Part shown: in pieces, positions 1 to 7,270 of the stretch
Position numbering within the stretch: the first letter of the stretch is position 1
Layout of the letters: every line of letters begins with the position of its first letter
NCBI GenBank assembly: GCA_030597435.1
Contig: JAUVRV010000044.1
Location: 1 to 11,186 of the forward strand
Source of the DNA: Gemmatimonadales bacterium
GTDB lineage: Bacteria > Gemmatimonadota > Gemmatimonadetes > Gemmatimonadales > GWC2-71-9
DNA: 11,186 nucleotides
Reading direction: 5' to 3'
Notes under the pieces: model-generated
The model's input: only the letters and a program-made list of their open reading frames with translations
Told to the model about the DNA's origin: nothing
Databases searched by the model: none
Translations under genes and position numbers: made by a program

Positions 1-1859
1 CTTGCATGGTGATAGACTCGTGCATCAACTGACATTGCCCTGTACACGAATGCCCGATGCAGCTCGTTGCGGTATCCCAGCATCCCGCCCGTGGCGCGCA
101 CAATTGCCCTGTCGATCAACTCGAGTACTGAGCGGTCAATGCAGGTGCCGTCAACACCCAGCAGGCTCTCCAGCTCCTTGGCAGTGATTGACCGTCCCGC
201 TACTGCGAGGAGGTTCAGTAGTTGCTTGCTATTGTCGGACAACCCCTGATACTGCCTGTCGTACGCTCGGCGCATCGTCTTCGGGGGATACCACTCGGCT
301 GTCCCTCCCGGGCCACCGAGTTCAACCGCGACAAGCGAATCACCTGCATTGTTCTGCCAATCGGAGAGGAGCATCTCCGCCAGGTATGGATTACCCTGTG
401 ACAATCGCACGATTTCGGAACAGACGTTGTCGGCAGTGTCTTTTGAGCTCTTGCATAGAGCCTTCACCAGATCGCGTGTCGTGTCTCCACTAAGAGGCGG
501 CAATCCGAACTCGTCATGCCAGTCCACAACCCCCGCTGCTTCCGTTCTCATGGGATGACGCGCGTACTCATTGCTCCGTATTGTGGCGAAGAGCAGTACC
601 GGCCACTTGGCAAGCCCTTTTGCTAGGACATGAATCACGTCACGGCTAGCAGAATCCATGTATTGGATGTCGTCGAACGCAAGCAGCAACGCACCGCCGT
701 CAGCTACGACTCGGAGTATCTGGAGAATGGCTTCGGCCGTCCTCAGCCGAACTACTTCTGCAGGTGCCGGTTGGGGCTCGGGGATGCCGGGGTAGACGGT
801 CCTGAGACCAGGTGTAACGTGACTTGCCTCGGCCAGCCAACGTGGATCGGTGCCCCCAGCAGCAGGATCACCGGCGAGTTGATGGGTCAGATCGGAGACG
901 ACTGAGAAAGGGATGTTCTGACCGATTTCCTGACAGCTGATGAGATACGCGGGCCATGTCCTCGATGCCAAGGTGGTGGTGAACCGACGGATCAACGTAC
1001 TCTTGCCAATGCCCCCTGGACCGGACACGAGACAGGTGACCAGCTTACCTTCTCGGGCACGGGACCAAAGAGCCTCGAGTCGGGAGAGTTCCGACTGTCT
1101 TCCGATGAACACTTCAGGCCGTGAGGATCCGACGGCCGCTGTCTCGAAGTTGGACTCGCCGCCCATGATCTTGAACGTTCCTTGCTCCAGACGCTTGAGG
1201 AGTATCTTCAGGTCATGCGGGGGATCCCGTTCCAACGCCTGATGCGTGTGGGCAATGTGTTGCCGAACGAACCGCATAGCACCAACTGTGTCTCCTTTGG
1301 CCAGCAGCCGCTCAGCTAGCGAGAGCGCGGCTATGTCGTTGAGTGGATCGACAGCGTATAAGAGAGTCGCCAGATCATATACGGTGTCCAGATCGCCTTT
1401 GCTGCGTGCCTTGTTCAGATCACCAAGCAGGCGCACACGCATATCAGATAGGCACTGTTCACGGACAGTGTCGACCCAGTGTGCCCACGAGGTACCCGCG
1501 CACCCGTCCAATCCAGCGAGCGGCCTACGCAGGTCAGCAGCATGGCAGGTCATCGGAGCCATCGAGTCGAGATCCGTGGTCAGATCGCTCGTTAGCTGTA
1601 TCCCCTGGTCGAATCGACCGATAACCTCTGTGCCCAGCGTGTTCCTTATCATCGTACACGCCTGGGAGAGCGAATGACTCCCTTTCGGGACGGGGACGTC
1701 AGGCCAGAGTAGATCGATCAGTCTGCCCCGCGACACGGGGCGGAAGCGAGCCTCGAGTGATAGCACTACCAGCAAGGCAAGGTGCTTGCGTTTGAGACTG
1801 ACCGGTTCTCCCGTCGGATCGACGAGTTGCGTGACGCCGAATAACCTAAGATGGTACAT
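1..1859 (-). CDS. BTAD/SARP-like transcriptional regulator with STAND-type ATPase domain (3' end missing)
   Basis: The reverse complement reads as one uninterrupted frame of 619 codons from an ATG at 1859-1857 to the left edge, so the C-terminus is missing. Residues 1-80 look like the OmpR-type winged helix of AfsR/SARP proteins: an LRLFG opening, KRKHLALL, then DLLWPD at 49-54 and a SLSQA...IRNTLG helix. Residues about 95-225 match the helical BTAD region. A P-loop ATPase follows, with Walker A GPGGIGKST at 280-288, a Walker B-like ALLLAFDD at 390-397 and GNPYLAEML at 489-497, as in MalT/AfsR-type STAND regulators. Family members bind DNA and use the ATPase module as a signal switch; many carry C-terminal TPR-like repeats, which would lie outside the window. 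AGAGAGG (1868-1874) sits 8 nt before the start and supports it. It is divergent from the first SDR gene, which is a candidate target. The ligand and regulon are unknown. Confidence 0.9.
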   Translation of the reverse strand, partial: MYHLRLFGVTQLVDPTGEPVSLKRKHLALLVVLSLEARFRPVSRGRLIDLLWPDVPVPKGSHSLSQACTMIRNTLGTEVIGRFDQGIQLTSDLTTDLDSMAPMTCHAADLRRPLAGLDGCAGTSWAHWVDTVREQCLSDMRVRLLGDLNKARSKGDLDTVYDLATLLYAVDPLNDIAALSLAERLLAKGDTVGAMRFVRQHIAHTHQALERDPPHDLKILLKRLEQGTFKIMGGESNFETAAVGSSRPEVFIGRQSELSRLEALWSRAREGKLVTCLVSGPGGIGKSTLIRRFTTTLASRTWPAYLISCQEIGQNIPFSVVSDLTHQLAGDPAAGGTDPRWLAEASHVTPGLRTVYPGIPEPQPAPAEVVRLRTAEAILQILRVVADGGALLLAFDDIQYMDSASRDVIHVLAKGLAKWPVLLFATIRSNEYARHPMRTEAAGVVDWHDEFGLPPLSGDTTRDLVKALCKSSKDTADNVCSEIVRLSQGNPYLAEMLLSDWQNNAGDSLVAVELGGPGGTAEWYPPKTMRRAYDRQYQGLSDNSKQLLNLLAVAGRSITAKELESLLGVDGTCIDRSVLELIDRAIVRATGGMLGYRNELHRAFVYRAMSVDARVYHHA

Positions 1860-1891
1860 GGTGGAGACCTCTCTCATCGGGGCAACCGAGA

Positions 1892-1922
1892 ATCTAACGA
1901 ACCACTATCAACTAAATTTCAA
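1892..1922 (-). promoter_or_regulatory. Possible promoter of the BTAD regulator
   Basis: On the minus strand TTGAAA (complement of 1917-1922) is followed after 19 nt by TTAGAT (complement of 1892-1897). It lies 33-63 nt upstream of the regulator's start codon, in the only AT-rich patch of the region. The spacer is longer than the usual 17 nt, so this is a weak call. Confidence 0.25.
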
Positions 1923-2092
1923 CTCGTTGTACGACTTGGGGTTAGGTGCCGTGTCGTGCGCATGGGTTCCAGGGACTCTGGATACCAGCACTGTGGGACC
2001 GGCGGAAGAGGGCCGGCGATGATTGGGCCTTGCTGAGGCGCCACCAAAACCGCAGCTTCCATCCACCTGAAGACCGAATTTCTCATTCCCTC

Positions 2093-2147
2093 GAGCGACG
2101 TGGAGCACAAGTTACGGCCGCCAGGGCCACAACGTTCCACGTCGCTC
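2093..2147. repeat. Perfect 12-bp inverted repeat in the leader of the first Tat-SDR gene
   Basis: GAGCGACGTGGA at 2093-2104 is repeated as its exact reverse complement TCCACGTCGCTC at 2136-2147, separated by 31 nt. The loop contains a smaller GGCC/GGCC pairing (2116-2119 with 2125-2128). The right arm ends 9 nt before the AGGAGG ribosome binding site. No T-run follows, so it does not look like an intrinsic terminator. It may be a two-half-site operator or a structured mRNA leader. Confidence 0.6.
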
Positions 2148-2156
2148 ACGCGTAAG

Positions 2157-2162
2157 AGGAGG
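2157..2162 (+). promoter_or_regulatory. Strong ribosome binding site of the first Tat-SDR gene
   Basis: A perfect AGGAGG stands 7 nt before the ATG at 2170. It fixes the start so that the twin-arginine motif falls at residues 5-6, as expected for a Tat signal peptide. Confidence 0.8.
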
Positions 2163-2169
2163 AGTCACC

Positions 2170-3288
2170 ATGGGCACATCGCGTAGAGAGTTCCTCCAGT
2201 TTGCCGCCGCCGGTACCGCCGTTGGCCTCGGCGTCCACAGCGACCGCCTGTTCGGATCCACCCCACAACAGGACCGGTCGCTACGCATCCTGGTCCTCGG
2301 TGGCACGGGATTCATCGGCCCACACATGGTGCGATACGCGATCGCGCGCGGACACACGGTTACGATATTCAACCGCGGCAAAACAAACACGCATCTGTTT
2401 CCCAGTGTCGAGAAGCTCGTTGGCGACCGGAACGACGATCTCGAGTCTCTGGAAGGCCGTACCTGGGATGCCGTCATCGACAATTCGGCCAGCAACCCAC
2501 GATGGGTACGGCTCTCAGCGCAACTCCTGAAAGACTCCGTCGATACCTACCTGTTCACCTCCACGCGATCGGTCTACTCCGATTTGAGTAAGGTAGGGTT
2601 GACCGAAGAAACCGGGCCGGTCCACGAGGTGGACCGTGCACTCGTCGACGGGGATGAACGTATTCCTTATGGACCCGCCAAGGTGCTGTGCGAAATGGAG
2701 GCAAACGACGCGCTGCCCGGTAGGACCTTGATCGTGCGGCCCGGCCTCATAGTGGGACCCGGCGACACCACTGACAGATTCACCTACTGGCCGGCCCGCA
2801 TCGACCGCGGCGGTGAGATCCTCGCTCCCGGCGACCTGGGGAATCCGGTGATGTTCATCGACGTGCGGGATCTGGCCGAGTGGTACGTGCACCTGCTGGA
2901 GCAAGGTGCATTAGGTGTGCTCAATGCACTCGGTCCAGAGTCTCCCCTCTCGTTCGCCGAGCTGCTGTATGGCATTCGCGCCGTCACCTCGACTCCGCTC
3001 TCTTTCACCTGGGTCGATACCGACTTCCTGCTGGAGCGTGAGGTCAGACCGTATGCCCATATGCCGCTCTGGGTACCGGCGCGGGGCGAAAGTGCCGGCT
3101 TCCAGCGGTTCGACCTGTCGAAGCCGCTGGCGATGGGAATCAAGTACAGACCGCTAGCCGTGACCGCAAAGGACACGCTGGACTACCACAAGTCGCGGCC
3201 GCCGGAACGTCAGGCCGAGTTACGTGCCGGAATCTCGGCCGAGCGAGAGGCGGAGTTGCTCGCAGCGTGGCACGCCGCTGCGAAATGA
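2170..3288 (+). CDS. Tat-signal NAD-dependent epimerase/dehydratase (extended SDR, CSP41-like), paralogue 1
   Basis: A 372-residue SDR-fold protein with an N-terminal Tat signal (SRREFLQ at residues 4-10, then a hydrophobic Ala/Gly-rich stretch), predicted to be exported folded, presumably with its dinucleotide bound. The Rossmann dinucleotide-binding motif GGTGFIG is at 44-50 and the SDR catalytic pair is in YGPAK at 167-171. RPGLIVGPGD (190-199) and the WPARI-RGGE segment resemble NAD-dependent epimerases of the CSP41-like type. No clear AxA cleavage site is visible, so the signal may stay as an anchor. The start is supported by AGGAGG 7 nt upstream. The next gene follows after 77 nt on the same strand with no visible terminator, so co-transcription is likely. 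A paralogue lies at 4760-5920. The substrate is unknown: the reaction could be a sugar epimerase, a dehydratase or another NAD(P)-linked step. Confidence 0.88.
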   Translation: MGTSRREFLQFAAAGTAVGLGVHSDRLFGSTPQQDRSLRILVLGGTGFIGPHMVRYAIARGHTVTIFNRGKTNTHLFPSVEKLVGDRNDDLESLEGRTWDAVIDNSASNPRWVRLSAQLLKDSVDTYLFTSTRSVYSDLSKVGLTEETGPVHEVDRALVDGDERIPYGPAKVLCEMEANDALPGRTLIVRPGLIVGPGDTTDRFTYWPARIDRGGEILAPGDLGNPVMFIDVRDLAEWYVHLLEQGALGVLNALGPESPLSFAELLYGIRAVTSTPLSFTWVDTDFLLEREVRPYAHMPLWVPARGESAGFQRFDLSKPLAMGIKYRPLAVTAKDTLDYHKSRPPERQAELRAGISAEREAELLAAWHAAAK

Positions 3289-3352
3289 GTCAACTCTAGG
3301 GAAAGTGAGTAGGCCATACTGATGCATCCGCCTCAGGTATGGCTGGAGCAAC

Positions 3353-3358
3353 GGGGAG
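3353..3358 (+). promoter_or_regulatory. Ribosome binding site choosing the start of the Npt-like carrier
   Basis: GGGGAG ends 7 nt before the ATG at 3366. The alternative in-frame ATG at 3339 has no comparable site and would only add nine polar residues, so 3366 is preferred. Confidence 0.65.
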
Positions 3359-3365
3359 AACAACA

Positions 3366-4724
3366 ATGACGGACTGGGTCGCACGCACACTGAATTTCAA
3401 ACGCGGAGAGCTTTCCTTAGGAGTTCTCGCGGGGCTTTTCTATTTCTGTGTGCTATGCGGCTATTTCTTCCTGCGCCCGGTCCGCGAGGCCATGGGGGTA
3501 TCGGGAGGCATGGGCCAGCTTCGCTGGCTATTCGTGATGACGTCCCTCGCTTCCCTGATTCTCGTTCTCCTTTTTGGCGGTGTCGTCAGTCGCCTGGACC
3601 GACGCCGCTTCATACCCGTTGGCTACCTGTTCGTCATTGTCTGTCTTATGGGTTTCTCGAGTCTGTTGATCGTAGATGCCCGGGCTGGAGGCGGTCTGAT
3701 CGGGACCGACGCGGAGACGGGTCTTGCTCGCGGCGTGGGCTACACGTTTTACGCTTGGCTCAGCGCGATCAACCTCTTCGTGAACAGCCTCTTCTGGGCG
3801 TTCATGGTGGACATTTTCAATGTCGACCAAGGCAAGCGCATGTTCGCTTTCGTTGGTATCGGCGGCACCCTCGGAGCGTTGGTCGGCGGCTGGGCCACGA
3901 ACGTCATCAGTGGGATGACGGAGTCGGTCTATCTACCGGTGGGTTTGATGTTGACCGGCGCTGGATTTTTTGCGGCGGCCATAGCGGTCATGCTGACGCT
4001 CGATCGCGTGGCGGTTGATTCAGAACATTCCCGTCTCACCAAGGACAGTACCGCACCATCTGCACGCGTCGGAGAACGCATGGGCGGGAGTTTCTGGGAT
4101 GGCGCAACCGCCGTGGCAACGTCCCCGTATCTGCTCGGCATAGCGATGTTCATCGTCTTCATGGCCATTTCCAACACGCTGATCTATTTCACCCAGGCCA
4201 ATATCATCCTGGATAACACGGATACCTTCAGTCAGCGAGTGGGAAGCTTCGCCCAGTTCGACGCTCTTGCCCAGGGCGCGACGCTGATCACCCAGATTTT
4301 CATTACGACACGTGTAATCAAACGCCTGGGCGTCGGTTGGACGCTCGCCATCTTGCCGCTGGTGACGGTTGCAGGTTTTGCGGTGCTGGCCATCTGGCCG
4401 GTGTACGGTGTGATGGCGCTGTTTCAGGCGCTGCACCGGGCGACGCGTTACGCCATGTCGCGTCCTGCCAGAGAGACCCTGTTCAGCGTGGTGCCCCCGG
4501 CCGACAAATACAAGGCGAAGCCGCTCATCGACGTCTTTCTTTACCGCGGCGGAGACGTTGCGGGTGCCGGCATTCAAGGCGCGTTGAGTGCCCTAGGGAC
4601 GATGACATTGATGGCAGCGGTCACCGTACCCTTCGCGGCGGTCTGGTGCGCACTCTCGGTCGGCTTGGGCAGGGCGCAGCAGCGCAGGGACCCGGCGGAG
4701 CAGGGGGCTGCCGTGGAGGGTTAG
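3366..4724 (+). CDS. Npt/ATP-ADP-translocase-like MFS transporter (12 TM)
   Basis: A 452-residue integral membrane protein with about twelve hydrophobic segments, at roughly 18-36, 53-72, 84-102, 124-146, 160-180, 190-212, 255-278, 297-316, 326-345, 347-362, 395-415 and 416-436. RPVREAMGVSGG (37-48) after the first helix, and RPARETLFSVVPP (366-378) followed by DKYKAKPLIDVFLYRGGD (380-397), are hallmarks I recognise from bacterial MFS carriers related to the Npt1/Npt2 nucleotide translocases (COG3202-like). Characterised members of the wider ATP/ADP translocase family exchange ATP/ADP or carry other nucleotides and NAD in intracellular bacteria and plastids. In free-living bacteria this branch is mostly uncharacterised, so the substrate here is unknown. 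The 453-codon length is normal and nothing is broken. It probably shares a transcript with the upstream Tat-SDR. It converges on the second Tat-SDR with a gap of only 35 nt. It could be annotated simply as an MFS transporter. Confidence 0.85.
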   Translation: MTDWVARTLNFKRGELSLGVLAGLFYFCVLCGYFFLRPVREAMGVSGGMGQLRWLFVMTSLASLILVLLFGGVVSRLDRRRFIPVGYLFVIVCLMGFSSLLIVDARAGGGLIGTDAETGLARGVGYTFYAWLSAINLFVNSLFWAFMVDIFNVDQGKRMFAFVGIGGTLGALVGGWATNVISGMTESVYLPVGLMLTGAGFFAAAIAVMLTLDRVAVDSEHSRLTKDSTAPSARVGERMGGSFWDGATAVATSPYLLGIAMFIVFMAISNTLIYFTQANIILDNTDTFSQRVGSFAQFDALAQGATLITQIFITTRVIKRLGVGWTLAILPLVTVAGFAVLAIWPVYGVMALFQALHRATRYAMSRPARETLFSVVPPADKYKAKPLIDVFLYRGGDVAGAGIQGALSALGTMTLMAAVTVPFAAVWCALSVGLGRAQQRRDPAEQGAAVEG

Positions 4725-4759
4725 AGCCGCGAGGGTTCGCTTGATGCTCTCACGTGTGT

Positions 4760-5920
4760 TTACCCGTGACTCTCGTGCCACGCAGCTAGAACCCGCTTTT
4801 CTTTTTCGGGATCCAACCCGGCCCGCGGCTCTGCCGTGCGTTCCTCCGGCAGTGTCTGCCACCAGTCGAGGGTGTCTTTTGCAGTCAGCGCCAAGGGCCG
4901 GAACCTGAGTCCGGCGGCGACCCCGCGACTGTTGTCGAAGCTCGAGAAACCGGCCATCTCGCCCCGCGGCGGCACCCAGGATGTCATCTCCGACCAGGCT
5001 CGAACCTCATGTTCGCTCAGGAAATCAGCGTCCACCCAGGTGAACGAGATCTCGAGGTTGCTGGTCACCGCCCGGATGCCGTACAGCAGTTCGGCCATGG
5101 TGAGTTCCGAGAGTGGTCCCACTGCACTGTAGGTGCCCAGCTTGCGTTGCTCGATCAGGTGGATCTGGAATTCGGCCAGGTCGCGCGCGTCGATGTGCTG
5201 GGTCGGGTCGCCCGGTGTGCCCGGCCCCATCACCTCGCCGCCGCGAGCGATCCTGACCGGCCAGTAGGTCCAGCGGTCGGAACGGTCACCGGGACCGACG
5301 ATCAGACCCGGTCGCACGATGATCGCGCCGTTGGGGAATGCCTTGCGCGTTTCCTCTTCACACAACGCCTTCAACCCGCCGTACGTCGCGCCGGTTATTT
5401 CCTCGACCGTGGGATCTTCGAGTTGTGCAACCGGATCGTCCTCGTTGATCCCGATCTTGCTGTTGTCAGAGTGGACGGAGAGTGAAGATGTGAACAGATA
5501 GACCGCAGCGGTGTTTTTCGTCAGCTCGGCGGTCTGGCGGGTCCAGCGAGGAATGGATGACGAGTTATCGATCACGGCATCCCATTCACCGCCCTCCAAT
5601 GCCGCGAGGTCATTGTCGCGATCGCCTACCAGTTGCGTTACCTTGGCGAGAAGCTCTTGGTTGACCGTTGGCTGTGTCTTGCCGCGATTGAAGATTGTTA
5701 CGTCATGACCTCTGGCAAGGGCGTACTCGATCTGAAACGGGCCCGTGAAAGCCGTACCGCCCAGGATCAGAATCCGCAGCGACTCCTGCGCCCGCGGGAT
5801 GCTCGGCGCTTTCTTGGACACTCGCTCTTGGGCCAGCGCCTCACCACCCAACAACCCCGTACTGAGCGCACCACCTGCGGCTGCTGCAGCCCGGACGAAC
5901 TCTCTCCTGGTACTCTTCAT
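4760..5920 (-). CDS. Tat-signal NAD-dependent epimerase/dehydratase (extended SDR, CSP41-like), paralogue 2
   Basis: A 386-residue exported SDR-fold protein. The start at 5920-5918 puts STRREFVR at residues 3-10 as the Tat motif, followed by an Ala/Gly-rich core and an ALA cleavage site at 28-30. AAGGA (5930-5934) lies about 9 nt upstream. The Rossmann motif is GGTAFTG at 54-60, with Ala where the middle Gly is usual. The active-site YxxxK is YGGLK at 180-184, and RPGLIVGPGD is at 203-212. It shares long blocks with the protein at 2170-3288, including LLYGIRAVTS, SFTWVD-DFL and TAKDTLD, so the two are paralogues. The C-terminal tail of each ends in a charged helix followed by a xxLAAWH motif. 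The frame stays open upstream to 6076, but that extension has only a TTG start, would bury the Tat signal and overlaps the next gene. The substrate is unknown. Confidence 0.88.
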   Translation of the reverse strand: MKSTRREFVRAAAAAGGALSTGLLGGEALAQERVSKKAPSIPRAQESLRILILGGTAFTGPFQIEYALARGHDVTIFNRGKTQPTVNQELLAKVTQLVGDRDNDLAALEGGEWDAVIDNSSSIPRWTRQTAELTKNTAAVYLFTSSLSVHSDNSKIGINEDDPVAQLEDPTVEEITGATYGGLKALCEEETRKAFPNGAIIVRPGLIVGPGDRSDRWTYWPVRIARGGEVMGPGTPGDPTQHIDARDLAEFQIHLIEQRKLGTYSAVGPLSELTMAELLYGIRAVTSNLEISFTWVDADFLSEHEVRAWSEMTSWVPPRGEMAGFSSFDNSRGVAAGLRFRPLALTAKDTLDWWQTLPEERTAEPRAGLDPEKEKRVLAAWHESHG

Positions 5921-5946
5921 CGGTCCCGTTCCTTGAGCCTGGTTAG

Positions 5947-5974
5947 TTGACGTCGCCGCTGAAAAAGCTACTCT
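5947..5974 (+). promoter_or_regulatory. Candidate sigma-70-like promoter of the CoA-transferase/DASS operon
   Basis: TTGACG (5947-5952, five of six bases of the -35 consensus) is followed after 16 nt by TACTCT (5969-5974, keeping the conserved TA...T of the -10). Transcription would start near 5981, giving a leader of about 77 nt. The TTG of the -35 box is also a possible but unlikely upstream start codon in the CoA-transferase frame. Confidence 0.4.
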
Positions 5975-6047
5975 TGCTGCCACGAGTCCGCCAACTTCGA
6001 GGCCGAGACTCTCGATCGACCGAGCTACGACTCCGTCAACACCGCCC

Positions 6048-6053
6048 AGAAGG
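6048..6053 (+). promoter_or_regulatory. Ribosome binding site of the CoA-transferase
   Basis: AGAAGG stands 4 nt before the ATG at 6058, a slightly short spacing. It supports a 403-residue protein beginning shortly before the conserved LSGYRILDLSRILAGP opening. Confidence 0.5.
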
Positions 6054-6057
6054 CGAA

Positions 6058-7269
6058 ATGACCGTACCAAGCACAACTGAAATGCCGCTCAGTGGCTACC
6101 GGATACTCGATCTCTCGCGCATTCTCGCTGGTCCCTACTGCACGATGATCCTGGGCGACCAGGGCGCCGAGGTCATCAAGGTCGAACGGCCGGGCACCGG
6201 GGATGACACCCGCACCTGGGGACCGCCCTTCGCGGGCGGCGAGAGCGCCTACTATCTCTGCGCCAACCGCAACAAGAAGTCGATCGTGATCGACCTGAAA
6301 CGACCCTCCGGTGTAGCGGTCGTGAAAGCGCTGGCAAGAGCATCCGACGTACTGGTCGAGAACTTCACGCCAGGCTTGATGCAGCGATTCGGTCTGGACT
6401 ACGAGTCGTTGCGTGAACTCAATCCCGGTCTGGTCTATGCCTCGATCACGGCGTACGGGCAGGACGGTCCCTATCGCGATCGGCCGGGTTACGACATGGT
6501 GCTTTCAGCCGTGGGTGGGCTGATGTACATCACGGGCGAAGCGAACGGCAATCCATGCAAGGTGGGTGTTGCGATAACGGACGTGCTGACCGGAGTCTAC
6601 GCGTCCGGCGCAATCACCGCGGCGCTGCTGTGGCGCGAGCGGTCAGGCAAGGGGCAGTACCTCGACATCAGTCTACTCGACGCTCAGGTCTCCGCACTGG
6701 CCAACATCGGCAGCAACTATCTGGTAGCGGGCCTGGAGGCCACACGCCGGGGCACCGCTCACGAGTCGATCGTTCCCTACCAGGTGTTCCCGACCAAGGA
6801 CAGGCCTATTGCGTTAGCCGTGGCCAACCAGAAACTGTGGCTGAACTTTTGTGAACTCACCGGCAAGCAGGAATGGCTCGAAGATGCGCGGTTCGAGTCC
6901 AACCCGAAGCGCGTCGAGCATCGTGACATACTGCTACCGTTGGTCGCGGAGTTGATGACCACGAGGACTTGTGACGAGTGGATGGATCTGTTCCTCGAGG
7001 CGGCGATACCGTGTGGTCCGGTGAACGACATGGAACATCTTTTCACAGACCCGCAAGTGATTCACCGTGACATGATCGCGGAGGTACCGCACCCGACCAT
7101 CGGCACGCTGCGAATGGGCGGGATACCGATCAAGTACTCGGAGACACCCGGGTCGGTCCGCATGCCTCCGCCACTGCTGGGTGAGCACACGGATGTGGTT
7201 CTGTCCGAGGTGTTGGATTATCCGGAGGCCAGGATCGCCGAACTGAAGCAGCAGGGTGCGATAGCTTAG
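6058..7269 (+). CDS. Family III (CaiB/BaiF) CoA-transferase, SUGCT-like
   Basis: A 403-residue cytosolic enzyme that moves CoA from one acyl-CoA to a free carboxylic acid through an enzyme-bound anhydride. The family opening (LSGYRILDLSRILAGPYCTM, 11-30) is followed by GDQGAEVIKVERPG-GDDTR-WGPPF and NRNKKSI (71-77). Asp175 in the VAITDVLTG segment lies where the catalytic Asp (Asp169 of formyl-CoA transferase) is expected. HESIVPYQ-F-TKD and the PPPLLGEHT block near the C-terminus are also family features. The overall pattern is closest, from memory, to succinyl-CoA:glutarate/hydroxymethylglutarate CoA-transferase (SUGCT) and to bacterial succinyl-CoA:dicarboxylate transferases, rather than to formyl-CoA or carnitine enzymes. 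Its length is normal for the family. A DASS carrier starts 1 nt after its stop, which suggests the acceptor is an imported dicarboxylate. The exact acceptor (glutarate, malate, citramalate, itaconate or mesaconate) cannot be told from sequence. Confidence 0.92.
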   Translation: MTVPSTTEMPLSGYRILDLSRILAGPYCTMILGDQGAEVIKVERPGTGDDTRTWGPPFAGGESAYYLCANRNKKSIVIDLKRPSGVAVVKALARASDVLVENFTPGLMQRFGLDYESLRELNPGLVYASITAYGQDGPYRDRPGYDMVLSAVGGLMYITGEANGNPCKVGVAITDVLTGVYASGAITAALLWRERSGKGQYLDISLLDAQVSALANIGSNYLVAGLEATRRGTAHESIVPYQVFPTKDRPIALAVANQKLWLNFCELTGKQEWLEDARFESNPKRVEHRDILLPLVAELMTTRTCDEWMDLFLEAAIPCGPVNDMEHLFTDPQVIHRDMIAEVPHPTIGTLRMGGIPIKYSETPGSVRMPPPLLGEHTDVVLSEVLDYPEARIAELKQQGAIA

Positions 7270-7270
7270 C

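Larger units (their letters stand above)
1860..2169. promoter_or_regulatory. Divergent control region between the BTAD regulator and the first Tat-SDR gene
   Basis: These 310 bases contain no convincing gene. They hold the ribosome binding sites of both flanking genes, an AT-rich island at about 1891-1926, and a 12-bp inverted repeat near the right end that is listed separately. Short frames crossing the region lack a ribosome binding site and family features. I could not find a convincing sigma-70 promoter for the rightward gene. Confidence 0.6.
5921..6057. promoter_or_regulatory. Divergent promoter region between Tat-SDR 2 and the CoA-transferase operon
   Basis: A 137-bp region separating two divergent starts. 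It is rich in small dyads around 6005-6024 (GAGA-C-TCTC at 6005-6013 and the palindrome TCGATCGA at 6012-6019), and GTTGACG at 5946-5952 recurs inverted as CGTCAAC at 6034-6040. These could bind a regulator, but none matches a site I can name. Confidence 0.5.

Noticed and set aside
1246..1677. Plus-strand open frame opposite the BTAD regulator
   Set aside because: It lies entirely within a well-supported regulator gene on the other strand and shows no family features.
1968..1982. TCCAG/CTGGA hairpin in the control region
   Set aside because: Five base pairs with a 5-nt loop is expected often by chance in this composition.
3339..3365. Earlier ATG for the Npt-like carrier
   Set aside because: It lacks a good ribosome binding site, whereas the ATG at 3366 has GGGGAG at 7 nt.
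4020..4577. Long open frame on the minus strand inside the Npt-like carrier
   Set aside because: It is antisense to a clear membrane protein, has no ribosome binding site, and its composition is what GC-rich codon bias produces on the opposite strand.
4750..4769. Imperfect TCACG/CGTGA hairpin overlapping the end of the second SDR
   Set aside because: Only five outer pairs plus two inner pairs, with a mismatch and no T-run on either strand; too weak to call a terminator.
5947..6057. Upstream extension of the CoA-transferase to 5947
   Set aside because: The start is a TTG without a ribosome binding site and coincides with a -35-like box. The added residues are basic and unlike the family, whose conserved opening comes right after the ATG at 6058.
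5921..6076. Upstream extension of the second Tat-SDR to 6076
   Set aside because: The extension begins with TTG inside the CoA-transferase, has no family similarity, and would place the Tat motif at residue 56, where it could not act as a signal peptide.
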